Positions 41,914 through 51,766 of a stretch of 64,000 nucleotides of DNA are shown in pieces. Made by a program: the position numbers and the translations under genes. Source of the stretch: Paenibacillus sp. JJ-223 (GTDB lineage: Bacteria; Bacillota; Bacilli; Paenibacillales; Paenibacillaceae); the NCBI RefSeq assembly GCF_927798175.1, contig NZ_CAKMMP010000005.1:1-64000 (forward strand), in the 5' to 3' direction. Each line of letters opens with the position of its first letter. Position 1 is the stretch's first letter. The notes under the pieces were generated by a model. It was not told the DNA's origin, searched no databases, and saw only the letters and a program-made list of their open reading frames with translations.

Positions 41914-44900
41914 ATGCGAACTGAATACTGCTTAAACGGTGAATGGAATTTTATGCCCTTGTACAAGCGGGACACTGGCTTCGGCCTTCCTGCAGAGCTG
42001 GTTTACGAAGAGCAGAAGGTTCAAGTTCCCTCCAGCTGGAGAAGCTCCTACGAAAGGCCTCCGGGAAAGAACTTCGGGATCATTCCTGAATACGAATATG
42101 CGCCTTATGATGTATTTCGATATCCGAAGGAGTGGGCGCACGCCGAAGCGGGAGTTCTTCACCGGTCATTCCGGGTGCCTTCGGCCATGTATGAACCAGG
42201 GACACGGATCTTCCTCCGTATGGACGGGATCATGCAAAAGGCTGCCGTGTATCTCGACCATCATCTCGTAGCCATGTGGGAGGATGGTTACCTGCCTCTT
42301 TTTGTGGAAATTACCGAACTGGTCAGAAAGGATACGGAGCACGAACTTCATGTAGTCTGCGGCAGTTTTGACAAGGTCGAGATTCCTTCTGGTCAACAAA
42401 AAATCACGGGCCTTGCAGGCTCGTGGTTCGGTTCGATTGCCAGAGGGATATGGCAGGACGTATATCTGGAAAGTCGGCCCGAGATTTCGCTTGCGGATGT
42501 AACAATCCGAACGTCGGTACGGGAGAATCGGCTGGACGTAGATGCTGCGGTAATCCATCCCTTGGCTTCCTCCTTGAAGACATCCCACAAGGCTATTCTT
42601 CATGTGCGCGAAAACGGTGATTCGGCGTCCTCCCCCATTCTTCAGGCTGAAGCTGATGTGTTAGCCGTGAGCGGCCAAGGGGATTCAAGCCGGCTCACGT
42701 TCCGACTGGATTGGGAGGACGCCAAGTACTGGAATCCGGAGCAGCCTTTCTTGTACAGCTTGGAGCTTTTGCTTCTGGACGGTGAGCGGGTTATCGCCCG
42801 GGTGGAACAGCCATTCGGCTTCCGTGAGATCTGGACCGAGGGTCCGCAGTTTATCCTTAACGGTACGCCCATGAACTTGCGCGGTGACTCCTGGCATTTC
42901 CAGGGTGCCATCCAACAAACGCAGGAGTACGTACGCAACTGGTATGGCATGTGCAAGGAGGCAGGAGTTAACTGTGTTCGTCTGCATGCCGCGCCTCATC
43001 CGACCTATTATCTGGATATCGCCGATGAGATGGGCATGCTGATTGTGGATGAAACGGCCATCTACGGTTCGAGCAAATCCATGCCTGCGGATCATCCCGC
43101 TTATATCGCGAACTGCACAGCCCATGTCCGCAGACTGGTAGAGCGGGACCGCAATCATCCATCCATTATCCTGTGGAGCTTGCAGAACGAGATGCGCTGG
43201 GTGGACGGCCGCGATATATTCAAGCAGCATATGCCTTCCATGATGGACCTCATTCGCGAGTTAGATCCTACCCGCCCGATCATCGCAGAAGGCGATAACC
43301 GTCTCCTCCCCAAAGAACTCACGGAGGTGGAGAGCAGGCACTATAACATAGACGGCACCATCGACGCGTGGGATCGGAAGAAGCCTCTCGTGTTCGGCGA
43401 GCATGGCGGCTGGTGGTATGTCTGCCCCCAGAACAGCAGCATGTACGTAGGCTTGGCTGCGTATCGAAACACGGATGAATGTATCCGAGGTCTGGCCGAG
43501 AAGGAGCGGCTGTTCGTGGAGTATGCGAGGCGGCAAGGCGCTTCGGGAATCTCCACTTTCAACTTCGCCCATTATTTCATGCGGGCCATGCCGGAACGCG
43601 ATATTGTGCTTCCTCCATCCGCTCCAGATACGCCGGGGCCGAAACCAAAAGTCATTCCGAAATACGCGCTAACGCTGAATAACGGTCTTCTTCCGAAGGA
43701 ATATCCGCTTTATATGAAGAACCCGTCCTTCCCGATCATGGAAGCCTCTTTCAAGCCCGCTACCATGATACCGGCAGAATACAATCGTTCCTTTTTCGAT
43801 GATGAGCCGATTTCCAGAAGCTTCGATGTCTATAACGATACGTTCCATTCAAGTAAGACTCGGATTGAATTCGAAGTACGCCAGGAGGACAGACTCCTTC
43901 ACCAGGAGCTCTTCCTGTTCGACCAAGAACCGGCGGATCATGAGATCGTGACCGTAACCTGGAAGCCTGAGCCTGTTAAGGATGTAACCGCTATACACGT
44001 GCATGCCGTAATGTTTCACGATGACAAGCTCGTTCATGAGCTGGATTTGCAGTACAAACTGTATCCCTCACATTATAAAACAACCCCTGTCTCGATAGGC
44101 CGACCTGTGGCCTTCATAGGTCGGGACGAAGACTTCGATCGAATAAACGTCCTTGTCCCGGAATGCAGACGAATCCGGCTTGAACAGCTTGGCGAGCTTT
44201 CACCCAACCACCTCGTCGTTGCAGGCAGCGGGCTGGAGGATGAGGACGGTCAACTGGAGATGGCGCTCCAAAATTATGTACGAAGGGGCGGGCGTCTTCT
44301 GCTGTTGGAGCAGCTCCATCTGTCTCTGGGTCATTTGACAATTTCGCGGCAGGATTTCATCCGCGCCCACGCGGGCAGCTATACCCATCCCATCCTTCAA
44401 GGCTTGGACGATGATGATTTGATGTATTGGGACGAAAGGATCCGTGAGGATGGCCCCCCTCCTATCATCCGCGCCGCTTTCGAGAAACCGATCAAGGGCA
44501 ATTTCAATATGATCTTGGAGTGCAGCGCAGGGGATTTTGGAGATGGTGGGGATCTGTGGTCACCTCTACTGGAATACCGGAACGGCAGCGGCCTCTTCAT
44601 CGCTAATCAACTGCAGCTCATGGAGCATTTCGACAGCGTCCCTGCGGCCTGCTGCTTGCTGCGCAGCATGCTCGCTTATGCAGGAAACGTCGAAACGATA
44701 TCGATTCGAACGGGTGCATGGGTTGATTCGGGAGGAACAGCAGAGCATTTCCTGCGGTCCCTTGGTCTTTCCTTCGACGTGCTCAAGAATATCACGAGCA
44801 GCCTTCTTGCAACATATCAACTGCTTGTTGTGGAGCCAAACCTCCTGTTGGGTACGGATTCCGTAGCCCGGTTAAATGATTATGTTCGGCATGGCGGTCA

Positions 44901-45906
44901 ACTCGTCATCCTTCCCGCTGCTCCAGGTCATGAAGCCGCCCTGTCTGCTCTATTGAAGCGCCCTGTCTCGATCCTGAAGCATGAAACGTACCACTTGGAG
45001 GCGAATTACGATAGGCCTGCGGTCCAAGGATTAAGTCCGGTTGACCTGTTCGGCTTCGACAAGGTTTTTCTCTCGCCCAGAGAAGTTGTTAATCGTCCCT
45101 TGGCCTCTTACAGTCTGGATACGACCGATGCAGCGGTACTATGCGCAAGCGTAGAAGGGACAGCGTGGAAGGATTATTTTGTGCATGGGCATACGTCGGA
45201 ATACAGCAGGCTGGCATTGGTGGAGTTAAACCGGGATCATCAGCATCCTGCCGGGAGTTTTGTACTGCAAGTGGAACAGGAACAAGGATGTATCATTTTA
45301 TCTCAACTGCTCCTTGAACCGGATTCCGCCAAATCCATACGCTTATACAGCCGACTTTTGGCCAATCTGGGGGCCGCCATAGACGACGGTCTTCTTCACA
45401 GCTCCAAAACAGACGCGCACTGGTCCGTTGAAAAGGTCATGGCTCTGCCTTGCAAGCCGTGGATCAATTACGAGGAAATGAAGGCCTATTATACGGATCC
45501 GGAATTCTCGCTGAACAATCTAGGCGAGGGGCTCTACGGCTGGATGCTCAAGAAAGAGCGAAGCTCTTCGGACGGTGCCTTTCTTATCCAGGAGCCTGGG
45601 GATGAGCGCTGGTTCCTGAGCTGTTTCGTTCATGGTTTGGACCCTTCATGCAATCCAGTCGATGGTACCCTCCGAGGTAAGCTTCAAGTCAACACAGACT
45701 GCGAATATGAGATATATCTAAACGGAAGTCATGTTCCCGATCCGGAGAGACATATCGAGCTGCGTGCTGGTATTAATCGTCTGATCGCTATCGTGCAAGG
45801 AGCCGGTGAGGACATCCGGTTTGGTATGGTATTTAGGAACTCAGCCGGTTCATATATGAGGCATCTTCAATATCGTCTGACCCTGGATGATGTGGAGCCC
45901 AAGTAA
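41914..45906 (+). CDS. GH2 family glycosidase with long C-terminal extension
   Basis: AAAGGAGC lies 9 bases upstream of the ATG at 41914. The 1330-residue product starts with YCLNGEWNFMPLY, the GH2 sugar-binding domain, followed by an immunoglobulin-like domain and a TIM barrel. I-L-W-S-L-Q-N-E (glutamate 426) is the acid/base and V-F-G-E-H-G (glutamate 496) the nucleophile. Most GH2 enzymes end near residue 700-1000; here residues beyond 700 include two ThuA/glutamine-amidotransferase-like folds (NYVRRGGRLLLLEQ; LNDYVRHGGQLVILPA) and a C-terminal beta domain. No signal peptide: it acts in the cytoplasm, as beta-galactosidase, glucuronidase or similar. Confidence 0.85.
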   Translation: MRTEYCLNGEWNFMPLYKRDTGFGLPAELVYEEQKVQVPSSWRSSYERPPGKNFGIIPEYEYAPYDVFRYPKEWAHAEAGVLHRSFRVPSAMYEPGTRIFLRMDGIMQKAAVYLDHHLVAMWEDGYLPLFVEITELVRKDTEHELHVVCGSFDKVEIPSGQQKITGLAGSWFGSIARGIWQDVYLESRPEISLADVTIRTSVRENRLDVDAAVIHPLASSLKTSHKAILHVRENGDSASSPILQAEADVLAVSGQGDSSRLTFRLDWEDAKYWNPEQPFLYSLELLLLDGERVIARVEQPFGFREIWTEGPQFILNGTPMNLRGDSWHFQGAIQQTQEYVRNWYGMCKEAGVNCVRLHAAPHPTYYLDIADEMGMLIVDETAIYGSSKSMPADHPAYIANCTAHVRRLVERDRNHPSIILWSLQNEMRWVDGRDIFKQHMPSMMDLIRELDPTRPIIAEGDNRLLPKELTEVESRHYNIDGTIDAWDRKKPLVFGEHGGWWYVCPQNSSMYVGLAAYRNTDECIRGLAEKERLFVEYARRQGASGISTFNFAHYFMRAMPERDIVLPPSAPDTPGPKPKVIPKYALTLNNGLLPKEYPLYMKNPSFPIMEASFKPATMIPAEYNRSFFDDEPISRSFDVYNDTFHSSKTRIEFEVRQEDRLLHQELFLFDQEPADHEIVTVTWKPEPVKDVTAIHVHAVMFHDDKLVHELDLQYKLYPSHYKTTPVSIGRPVAFIGRDEDFDRINVLVPECRRIRLEQLGELSPNHLVVAGSGLEDEDGQLEMALQNYVRRGGRLLLLEQLHLSLGHLTISRQDFIRAHAGSYTHPILQGLDDDDLMYWDERIREDGPPPIIRAAFEKPIKGNFNMILECSAGDFGDGGDLWSPLLEYRNGSGLFIANQLQLMEHFDSVPAACCLLRSMLAYAGNVETISIRTGAWVDSGGTAEHFLRSLGLSFDVLKNITSSLLATYQLLVVEPNLLLGTDSVARLNDYVRHGGQLVILPAAPGHEAALSALLKRPVSILKHETYHLEANYDRPAVQGLSPVDLFGFDKVFLSPREVVNRPLASYSLDTTDAAVLCASVEGTAWKDYFVHGHTSEYSRLALVELNRDHQHPAGSFVLQVEQEQGCIILSQLLLEPDSAKSIRLYSRLLANLGAAIDDGLLHSSKTDAHWSVEKVMALPCKPWINYEEMKAYYTDPEFSLNNLGEGLYGWMLKKERSSSDGAFLIQEPGDERWFLSCFVHGLDPSCNPVDGTLRGKLQVNTDCEYEIYLNGSHVPDPERHIELRAGINRLIAIVQGAGEDIRFGMVFRNSAGSYMRHLQYRLTLDDVEPK

Positions 45907-45982
45907 GTTTACTTTTCCGTATCTGTTACTGCGACAAGGATATTAATTAATGAATCATTCCATTTCAGAAGAGGTGGGTTCC

Positions 45983-46963
45983 ATGCATATAAAACATCCG
46001 ACTGCACTTGAAGTTCTTCTTGATCAAGCAAACGAGAGTCTATCTGCGAACAGCCATGCGATTGCCACTTGGGAGATTCCCGGCTTTTACCAGGACACTG
46101 AGGGGCACACGCTCGCGAAGCGGCGGATGGAGAAGGATGCCCAAGCGGCCTATACAACTGCACTGGCCTACCGGCTGTCAGGAACAGCTGCTTATGCAAG
46201 CAAAGCGAAGGAAATCATCATGTGCTGGGCAGTAGTTAATCGGGAGATTACAGGTGCGGACGGACCATTGGTATCTGCTTATCTGGGGGTTGGACTCATA
46301 CTTGCGGCGAATGAAATTAAAGAATACGCGGATTGGAGCAAAGAAGAGCAGAGTATTTTCACACAATGGATGACCCAGGTATGTCTGCCGGAGTGGGATC
46401 GAATCCCCCTCCGCAACAACTGGTGGAGCTGGAGTCTGTATGCCCAGCTAGCGCTGTATCGTTTTATGGAGGATAAGCTTCGTTTGGCAGAAGAGGTGAC
46501 CGCTCTCAAAGAACATCTCGACCACTCCCTCTCCATCGAAGGATTCATTCCGGAAGAAGCGTCCAGAGGCAAGCATTCCCTGTGGTATCATTATTTCGCT
46601 CTCGCTCCGGTAACGGCCGCCGCCAAGCTCGTCCTGGACACGACGGGAGAGGATTTGTTCCGCTGGGTCTCACCGGGCGGTAAAAGCCTCCAGTATGCCA
46701 TCGAACAATTCTTCCATTATGTCAACGGGCATCTAAAGGAATGGCCATATGACGATAATCCGATCTTCCCGGCACAGCTATCTGGCAGCACATGGCCCCT
46801 TGATCTGGTTGAGGCGATGGCGAACATCTATCAGAATCCGGACTTTGAACGTTTTGTCGCCCCTTACCGTCCGATCACAGGCAATATTAATATCAACAGC
46901 GGCCTTTATCATGCTTATGCCTGGATCTATCCCGAGCTGCAATTTCAACGTTATATAAGTTGA
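45983..46963 (+). CDS. Alginate-lyase-like protein
   Basis: The ATG at 45983 (MHIKHPTALEVL) has GAGGTGG upstream. The 326-residue product has an alpha-barrel pattern similar to alginate lyase family proteins (PF05426): R-N-N-W-W-S-W near residue 140, then E-E-A-S-R-G-K-H-S-L-W-Y-H-Y-F. These residues surround the catalytic groove in PL5-like enzymes. There is no signal peptide, so it would work on imported oligomers or have lost secretion. It ends the plus-strand operon with the GH2 gene. Confidence 0.75.
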   Translation: MHIKHPTALEVLLDQANESLSANSHAIATWEIPGFYQDTEGHTLAKRRMEKDAQAAYTTALAYRLSGTAAYASKAKEIIMCWAVVNREITGADGPLVSAYLGVGLILAANEIKEYADWSKEEQSIFTQWMTQVCLPEWDRIPLRNNWWSWSLYAQLALYRFMEDKLRLAEEVTALKEHLDHSLSIEGFIPEEASRGKHSLWYHYFALAPVTAAAKLVLDTTGEDLFRWVSPGGKSLQYAIEQFFHYVNGHLKEWPYDDNPIFPAQLSGSTWPLDLVEAMANIYQNPDFERFVAPYRPITGNININSGLYHAYAWIYPELQFQRYIS

Positions 46964-46995
46964 ACTGATGATTTTTACACGGAGTCACTACGTGG

Positions 46996-47120
46996 TCAGA
47001 ACCATCTTCCGATCACTGTTATCCCCAGATTTTTTTGATCCCCTCTTTTCAAAGGGAAAATCCGGTGATAAATGCGACCGCTTCGCTTCTCCAGATTCTT
47101 TCTGCCCTCTCCGTTATCGT
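46996..47120 (+). repeat. Palindromic repeat family 2, copy 4
   Basis: CAGAACCATCTTCCGATCAC on the left, TTATCCCCAGATTTT...AAAATCCGGTGATAA in the middle and CCGTTATCGTG at the right. It lies between the lyase-like gene and a shared terminator, outside the cassette arrays. Confidence 0.7.
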
Positions 47121-47158
47121 GTAAATGTCTAGTTCAACCTATATAGCTATAAGAAAAG

Positions 47159-47192
47159 AAGCCTTTCCGAATATGATCGGAAAGGCTTTTTT
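47159..47192. terminator. Bidirectional terminator
   Basis: AAGCCTTTCCGA-atatga-TCGGAAAGGCTT is a 12-bp perfect stem followed by TTTTTT on the plus strand and TTCTTTTCTT on the minus strand. It lies between the convergent lyase-like and beta-helix genes. Confidence 0.9.
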
Positions 47193-47200
47193 TCTGTGGT

Positions 47201-50200
47201 CTATTCTGTTGTTACAGCCTGCCCGTCCCGAAGCAGGTAGGCTGCTGCTTCCTCCGTAATATGTTTGCCGCTCTGGGCTTGAACCTCATGGAGGAACGCT
47301 TCCGTATTCCCATTATCCAGCTTCTTGAGCAGGCTGTTAGCGATCCCGCCATTATCAATCCAGGACTTCTCCCGAAAGAGGGTTACCAGCGCTTTCAGTG
47401 AGCTGATGTCTGCATAAGTGGAGAACGTCACAACCGCTTCCTGTTCATTCCCCGCTTCGTCTGTGGCAGTTACTGTGAAGGTGTGAGCTCCCAGGGGCAG
47501 CGTATAGAAAAGCACCGCCGCTCCCTGCTCGATCTGATGATCATCGAGCCTTGCTGTACTCTTCAATTCATTAACCCCGGACACCTCATCGACAGCTGTC
47601 CATGACAGATTCAGGGACTCTGCGCTTGTATAATCTCTAGCTAACGGCTCTGCCACCGAAATCATGGGTGCCGAAGCATCCAGATTAAACTCCAGCGATT
47701 TCGCTTCCTCCGCGTTTCCGGATGAATCCAGTGAACGGTATAGAATAGAATAACGGCCATCCTGACTGAAGGTCAGGGAGTCCTGATAGGCCAGCCAGGT
47801 ATCCCCTCCATCCAGACTATATTCTGTCGATGCGGATGCAGAAGAGTATTCAGAAGAATGCAAGACAAGGGTTACAGGCTGTGTATACCATCCATTCATG
47901 CCGTCCGGTTCTGCCGGACTCATGACGGCCGTGGTCTCTGGAGCAGTCCGATCGGTATCGATCAGGGAAAACTGGATGTCATCGAACCACATTTCGCTGA
48001 ACCCGCCTACATAGAAACCTACCGTTCCAGATGGATTGTGCTTGGTATCCGACCCTTCAAGTCTAAGTTCCCCGTTTACGTACACGCGGATGTCGGCACC
48101 TTCGACCCGGATGCGGATGGTGTACTCGGTATTAGGCTGCAGGTCCTCTTCAGGCAGATTCGTCGTTTTCAGAGCTGTCCATGCTCCATTATAAAGAATC
48201 CATTGTGAAGTGCCGTCCGCCAGCTTCTTGTATGCAATTTTCCCGGATGTGCTGGAGACGGAACGATCATATACATATAGAGTTCCCGTATCCGGCATGA
48301 CCGCCGGCGTCTTCAGCTTGAAGGTAAGGTCATAGTCGGTATATGTCTTCGGATGAAGGGCCGAGGCGCCTTTGAGAATTTTATACTTTTTGTTGCCATC
48401 CACAGTTACGATACTGCGGTTCGGGTCCACCGGCCATCCGTTCGCTCCCGAATCGAAATCCGTAAAGTGCATCACATCCGATACCTGAATGCGTACGGAT
48501 GCTGATGCTTCCGGGTTGGCGACTGATGTGACGGTGATATCTGCCTCGCCTTCCGCCAATGCGGTTACCAAGCCATGTTCATCCACAGCGGCAATTCCCG
48601 GTTGGGTGGTATGAAAGATGACCTCCTTATTCTCGGCATCAAGCGGGTCAAATTGAAATTGCAGCTGCTTTTGTTCCCCCTTGACCATGTTGACATGGCT
48701 CTCACCCAGCAGCAAACCGGATACTTCCCTGCTTGGAACGGTAAATTTGATGTCATCAAACAGGAGCTCACTGAAACCGCCGGCATAAAACCCAACCTGG
48801 CCGGACGCATTGAATGTCGAATCACTTGCCTTCAGCTTCAGTTTGTTATCCACATAAACACTGATCTCCGGACCCTTAACGATAACTTTCATGTGATAGA
48901 CCGTATTCGGCTGCAGATCAGGTGCAGGCAGCGTATTCTGCTTCACTGCAGCCCAGGCCGCATTATACAAGAGCCAGGCAGATGTTCCGTTTGCATACTT
49001 CCGGTAACCAATTCTGCCGCCGCTTCCGCCAGAGTTCAGCCGGTCAAACACATAGAATGTGGCATCATCTGCAATGACTTTTGGCGTCTTCAACTTAAAA
49101 CTCAGCTCATAATGGTTAAATTCGTTCTCGTTTAGCGTTGTTGCTCCTTTAACGAGCTTATACATATGGTTGCCGCCTTCCACCTCGACAATGCTCCGGT
49201 TCGGGTCTGTCGGCCAGCTGTTTCTCCCGTTTTCGAAATCGGTATAATCGATAATGCCATCCCCAACTTCAACAGTAACCTGAACCTCATCCTTTAAGGC
49301 CGGGTTGTCAGCAGAAACGGCTGTAATCGTGGCATTCCCTATGCTAACACCCTTCAGCTTGCCGCCTTGATCCACCTTAACAATCGAAGGGTCGCTCGAC
49401 GTGTACTGAATAGCGGGGTTCGTTGCGTTCCAGGGAATGACTGCGGAATACAGAGCGAATGACTTCCCAATCCCGATGGTTACGCTTTCGTCATACAATT
49501 GGATCCGATCCACAGCAATGTGATCCGGAGCCAGATATGGACCGACTTTTCCCTGGACTCCCATCTCGCTGAAAGGGATGGCCGGGAAGCCAGGGATCTT
49601 TTGGAACACTTCCGCATCCGGCTTCAAATTCAAATCCCCGTTCGCCAAATTAACGAAGCCGGGATCATGATCCGTAATCCAGTTGTTCGCATACTGGAGC
49701 AGGTTTCGTTTGTCATTTGCTCCCTGATTATTCGTGCCGCTTAATTTCCTCGTCGGGTTATAGATCACATTGTTCTGAAACGTGTTGGTATCCGGATAAT
49801 ACCGGTTCTCCGTGAAGAAATCCGCCAGTTCCGGATATTTCTCCATATGCGGCGTGCCTTCGAAATGGTTGTTCTTTTCAAACAACGCCTTCCATTTGGG
49901 CATATAGTTTTTGGATATTTGCTGGTCCGGTTGATCGCCAAGATACATGTCCGAATATTCATACGGTACCTTTGCATCAATAAAAAGATTGTTCCGGGTT
50001 TTGATATGGGCACCGCCGTTATTGAGAATGGCATCGTTACCCATGCCGTTAAATATGTTCTCTTCAATGGTAATGCCCATCGTAAAGTTATCCGGATATA
50101 CCCCTTGAACCCCTGCTTTGCCTTCCCCGATATTGTGGAAATAATTCCTGCGGATTACCGATCCCCTTTCCTGAGGCGACTCGCCCAGATTCATATAGAT

Positions 50201-51715
50201 GGCACCGAGATCCGAGAAGGTTTTGCAGACGTCATAAATGTTGTTGTATTCCACGAGATGGTCATTGCCAAAGATCAGCATTCCCGGATGGGGAGCGTCA
50301 TGAATTTCGTTGTGGGAAACCTTGTTCCCCGCACCGGTCAGGAAGATACTGGGATTATAGGCTTTATGGTAGTAAGCAAAATCATGGATATGGCTGTTCT
50401 CCACGACATTGTTTCCTGGCTCAAGCGTCTTCTTATCTCCCCCATTCAGAATCACCCCGGTCCCGCCGATGTGATGAATATGGGAGCTGATCACCGCATG
50501 ATTCACTCCGTCCACTTTGGCAAAGTCGTTATACAACCAGCGGCTCTGCGTATTAATCAGTACGCCCCCATTGGAGAAATTACGTATTTCGCAGTGCTCC
50601 AATCGGACGCTGTCACCGCCCATAATAACTGCTGCGGAGTCCCGGCCATTCTCCAGGATCAGGTCCTCAAAGGTCACATGCGAAAGATTATTCGCGTTAA
50701 TCATCGGTGTTTTAAGCATTGTAACCATGATCTCAGGATGATCACTTTCAAAGGCAGCCGTAGGCATGAAGTAGAGTTTGCCCTGCTTCCGGTCAATATA
50801 ATATTCACCTGGCATATCGATCTCCTCAAGCAGGTTCTGGGCAAAATGGAAGTCCGGGTACCAGTTGGTAAACAGACCGCTCATCTCTCCGTATGCCAAG
50901 GTAATCGTCTTGTTGCTTGTATCGATGGATGCCACTTTATTGTACGACCATTCCCAGCTGTAACCGAATATGCCATCCAACCAGATGTCATCCGCTTCCT
51001 CCCAGAGATCAGGCCTTTCGTAATTGTAGGTAAAGGTCCCGCCGCGTGTCTGCAAATCCGGATCATTGCGGGTAGGTCCGGGATCCGTGATGGTGCCCAT
51101 CTGGACCGTTCCATTGTTGGGCCAGCGGGCAAGGGTCATGCCTTGACCTTCAACATACAGCTCCATCGGAGGAACCTGACTGACGTCATTGGCTTTGTAA
51201 TACCCATGCCGGCTCATTACACCGTAATCGGTGATGCCTTGAGCTTTCAGGTCTACCTGAAGAACCTTCGTTCTGGCATCCGCACTGATGATTCGGTCCA
51301 GGACATTCGTGTCCGTTACCGGAGAGAACCAGCTTTTCTGAAGTTCCAGACCACCGTTTAATCGCACGCTTTCTCCTGGATAAGCTTTATAGGTTATCCG
51401 CTTATTCTCCGTACCGGAATCCTGTTCCTCCAGCAGAAAGCTTTCGCTTCTATTGTAGGTGCCGCCCCTTAAATAGACCGTCACACCGCCTTCAGGCAGC
51501 CCGGAACCCGTCTTCAATTGCCGGATTGCGTCCCTTGCCTTCTCAAGTGTGCGAAATGGAGCAGCTTCTGTTCCCGGATTCGAATCATCGCCATCATTGG
51601 AAATATAAAAGACAGCACCAGGGTCCACCGCATCTTCCGCATTTGCTCCCGTAACCGGCAGACACCCCACCAACAACACCAGGATTAATGCAATAATGAT
51701 CCGTCTCCTCATCAT
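47201..51715 (-). CDS. Secreted right-handed beta-helix protein with BIG2 domains
   Basis: AGGGAGG is upstream of the ATG. The 1504-residue product has a signal peptide (about 1-27, ending ANA). FYISNDGDDSNPGTEAAPFR opens a beta-helix that runs to about residue 700 with repeats such as GNKVSHNEIHDAPHPGMLIF; this fold is typical of pectate lyases and related polysaccharide lyases. Two units of a BIG2 domain plus a jelly-roll carbohydrate-binding-like domain follow (YTDFENGRNSWPTDPNRSIV and HFTDFDSGANGWPVDPNRSI), then an Ig-like domain and a helical end. It is likely the extracellular depolymerase that feeds the transporter upstream in the same operon direction. Confidence 0.85.
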   Translation of the reverse strand: MMRRRIIIALILVLLVGCLPVTGANAEDAVDPGAVFYISNDGDDSNPGTEAAPFRTLEKARDAIRQLKTGSGLPEGGVTVYLRGGTYNRSESFLLEEQDSGTENKRITYKAYPGESVRLNGGLELQKSWFSPVTDTNVLDRIISADARTKVLQVDLKAQGITDYGVMSRHGYYKANDVSQVPPMELYVEGQGMTLARWPNNGTVQMGTITDPGPTRNDPDLQTRGGTFTYNYERPDLWEEADDIWLDGIFGYSWEWSYNKVASIDTSNKTITLAYGEMSGLFTNWYPDFHFAQNLLEEIDMPGEYYIDRKQGKLYFMPTAAFESDHPEIMVTMLKTPMINANNLSHVTFEDLILENGRDSAAVIMGGDSVRLEHCEIRNFSNGGVLINTQSRWLYNDFAKVDGVNHAVISSHIHHIGGTGVILNGGDKKTLEPGNNVVENSHIHDFAYYHKAYNPSIFLTGAGNKVSHNEIHDAPHPGMLIFGNDHLVEYNNIYDVCKTFSDLGAIYMNLGESPQERGSVIRRNYFHNIGEGKAGVQGVYPDNFTMGITIEENIFNGMGNDAILNNGGAHIKTRNNLFIDAKVPYEYSDMYLGDQPDQQISKNYMPKWKALFEKNNHFEGTPHMEKYPELADFFTENRYYPDTNTFQNNVIYNPTRKLSGTNNQGANDKRNLLQYANNWITDHDPGFVNLANGDLNLKPDAEVFQKIPGFPAIPFSEMGVQGKVGPYLAPDHIAVDRIQLYDESVTIGIGKSFALYSAVIPWNATNPAIQYTSSDPSIVKVDQGGKLKGVSIGNATITAVSADNPALKDEVQVTVEVGDGIIDYTDFENGRNSWPTDPNRSIVEVEGGNHMYKLVKGATTLNENEFNHYELSFKLKTPKVIADDATFYVFDRLNSGGSGGRIGYRKYANGTSAWLLYNAAWAAVKQNTLPAPDLQPNTVYHMKVIVKGPEISVYVDNKLKLKASDSTFNASGQVGFYAGGFSELLFDDIKFTVPSREVSGLLLGESHVNMVKGEQKQLQFQFDPLDAENKEVIFHTTQPGIAAVDEHGLVTALAEGEADITVTSVANPEASASVRIQVSDVMHFTDFDSGANGWPVDPNRSIVTVDGNKKYKILKGASALHPKTYTDYDLTFKLKTPAVMPDTGTLYVYDRSVSSTSGKIAYKKLADGTSQWILYNGAWTALKTTNLPEEDLQPNTEYTIRIRVEGADIRVYVNGELRLEGSDTKHNPSGTVGFYVGGFSEMWFDDIQFSLIDTDRTAPETTAVMSPAEPDGMNGWYTQPVTLVLHSSEYSSASASTEYSLDGGDTWLAYQDSLTFSQDGRYSILYRSLDSSGNAEEAKSLEFNLDASAPMISVAEPLARDYTSAESLNLSWTAVDEVSGVNELKSTARLDDHQIEQGAAVLFYTLPLGAHTFTVTATDEAGNEQEAVVTFSTYADISSLKALVTLFREKSWIDNGGIANSLLKKLDNGNTEAFLHEVQAQSGKHITEEAAAYLLRDGQAVTTE

Positions 51716-51766
51716 CTTCGGAAATACCTCCCTTATAAGATCAATCAGATAAAATGCGCACGATCA

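Noticed and set aside
49847..51361. 504-codon plus-strand open frame opposite the beta-helix gene
   Set aside because: It is antisense to a well-supported secreted protein, has no ribosome binding site and no domain pattern; it is a shadow of GC-rich codon use.
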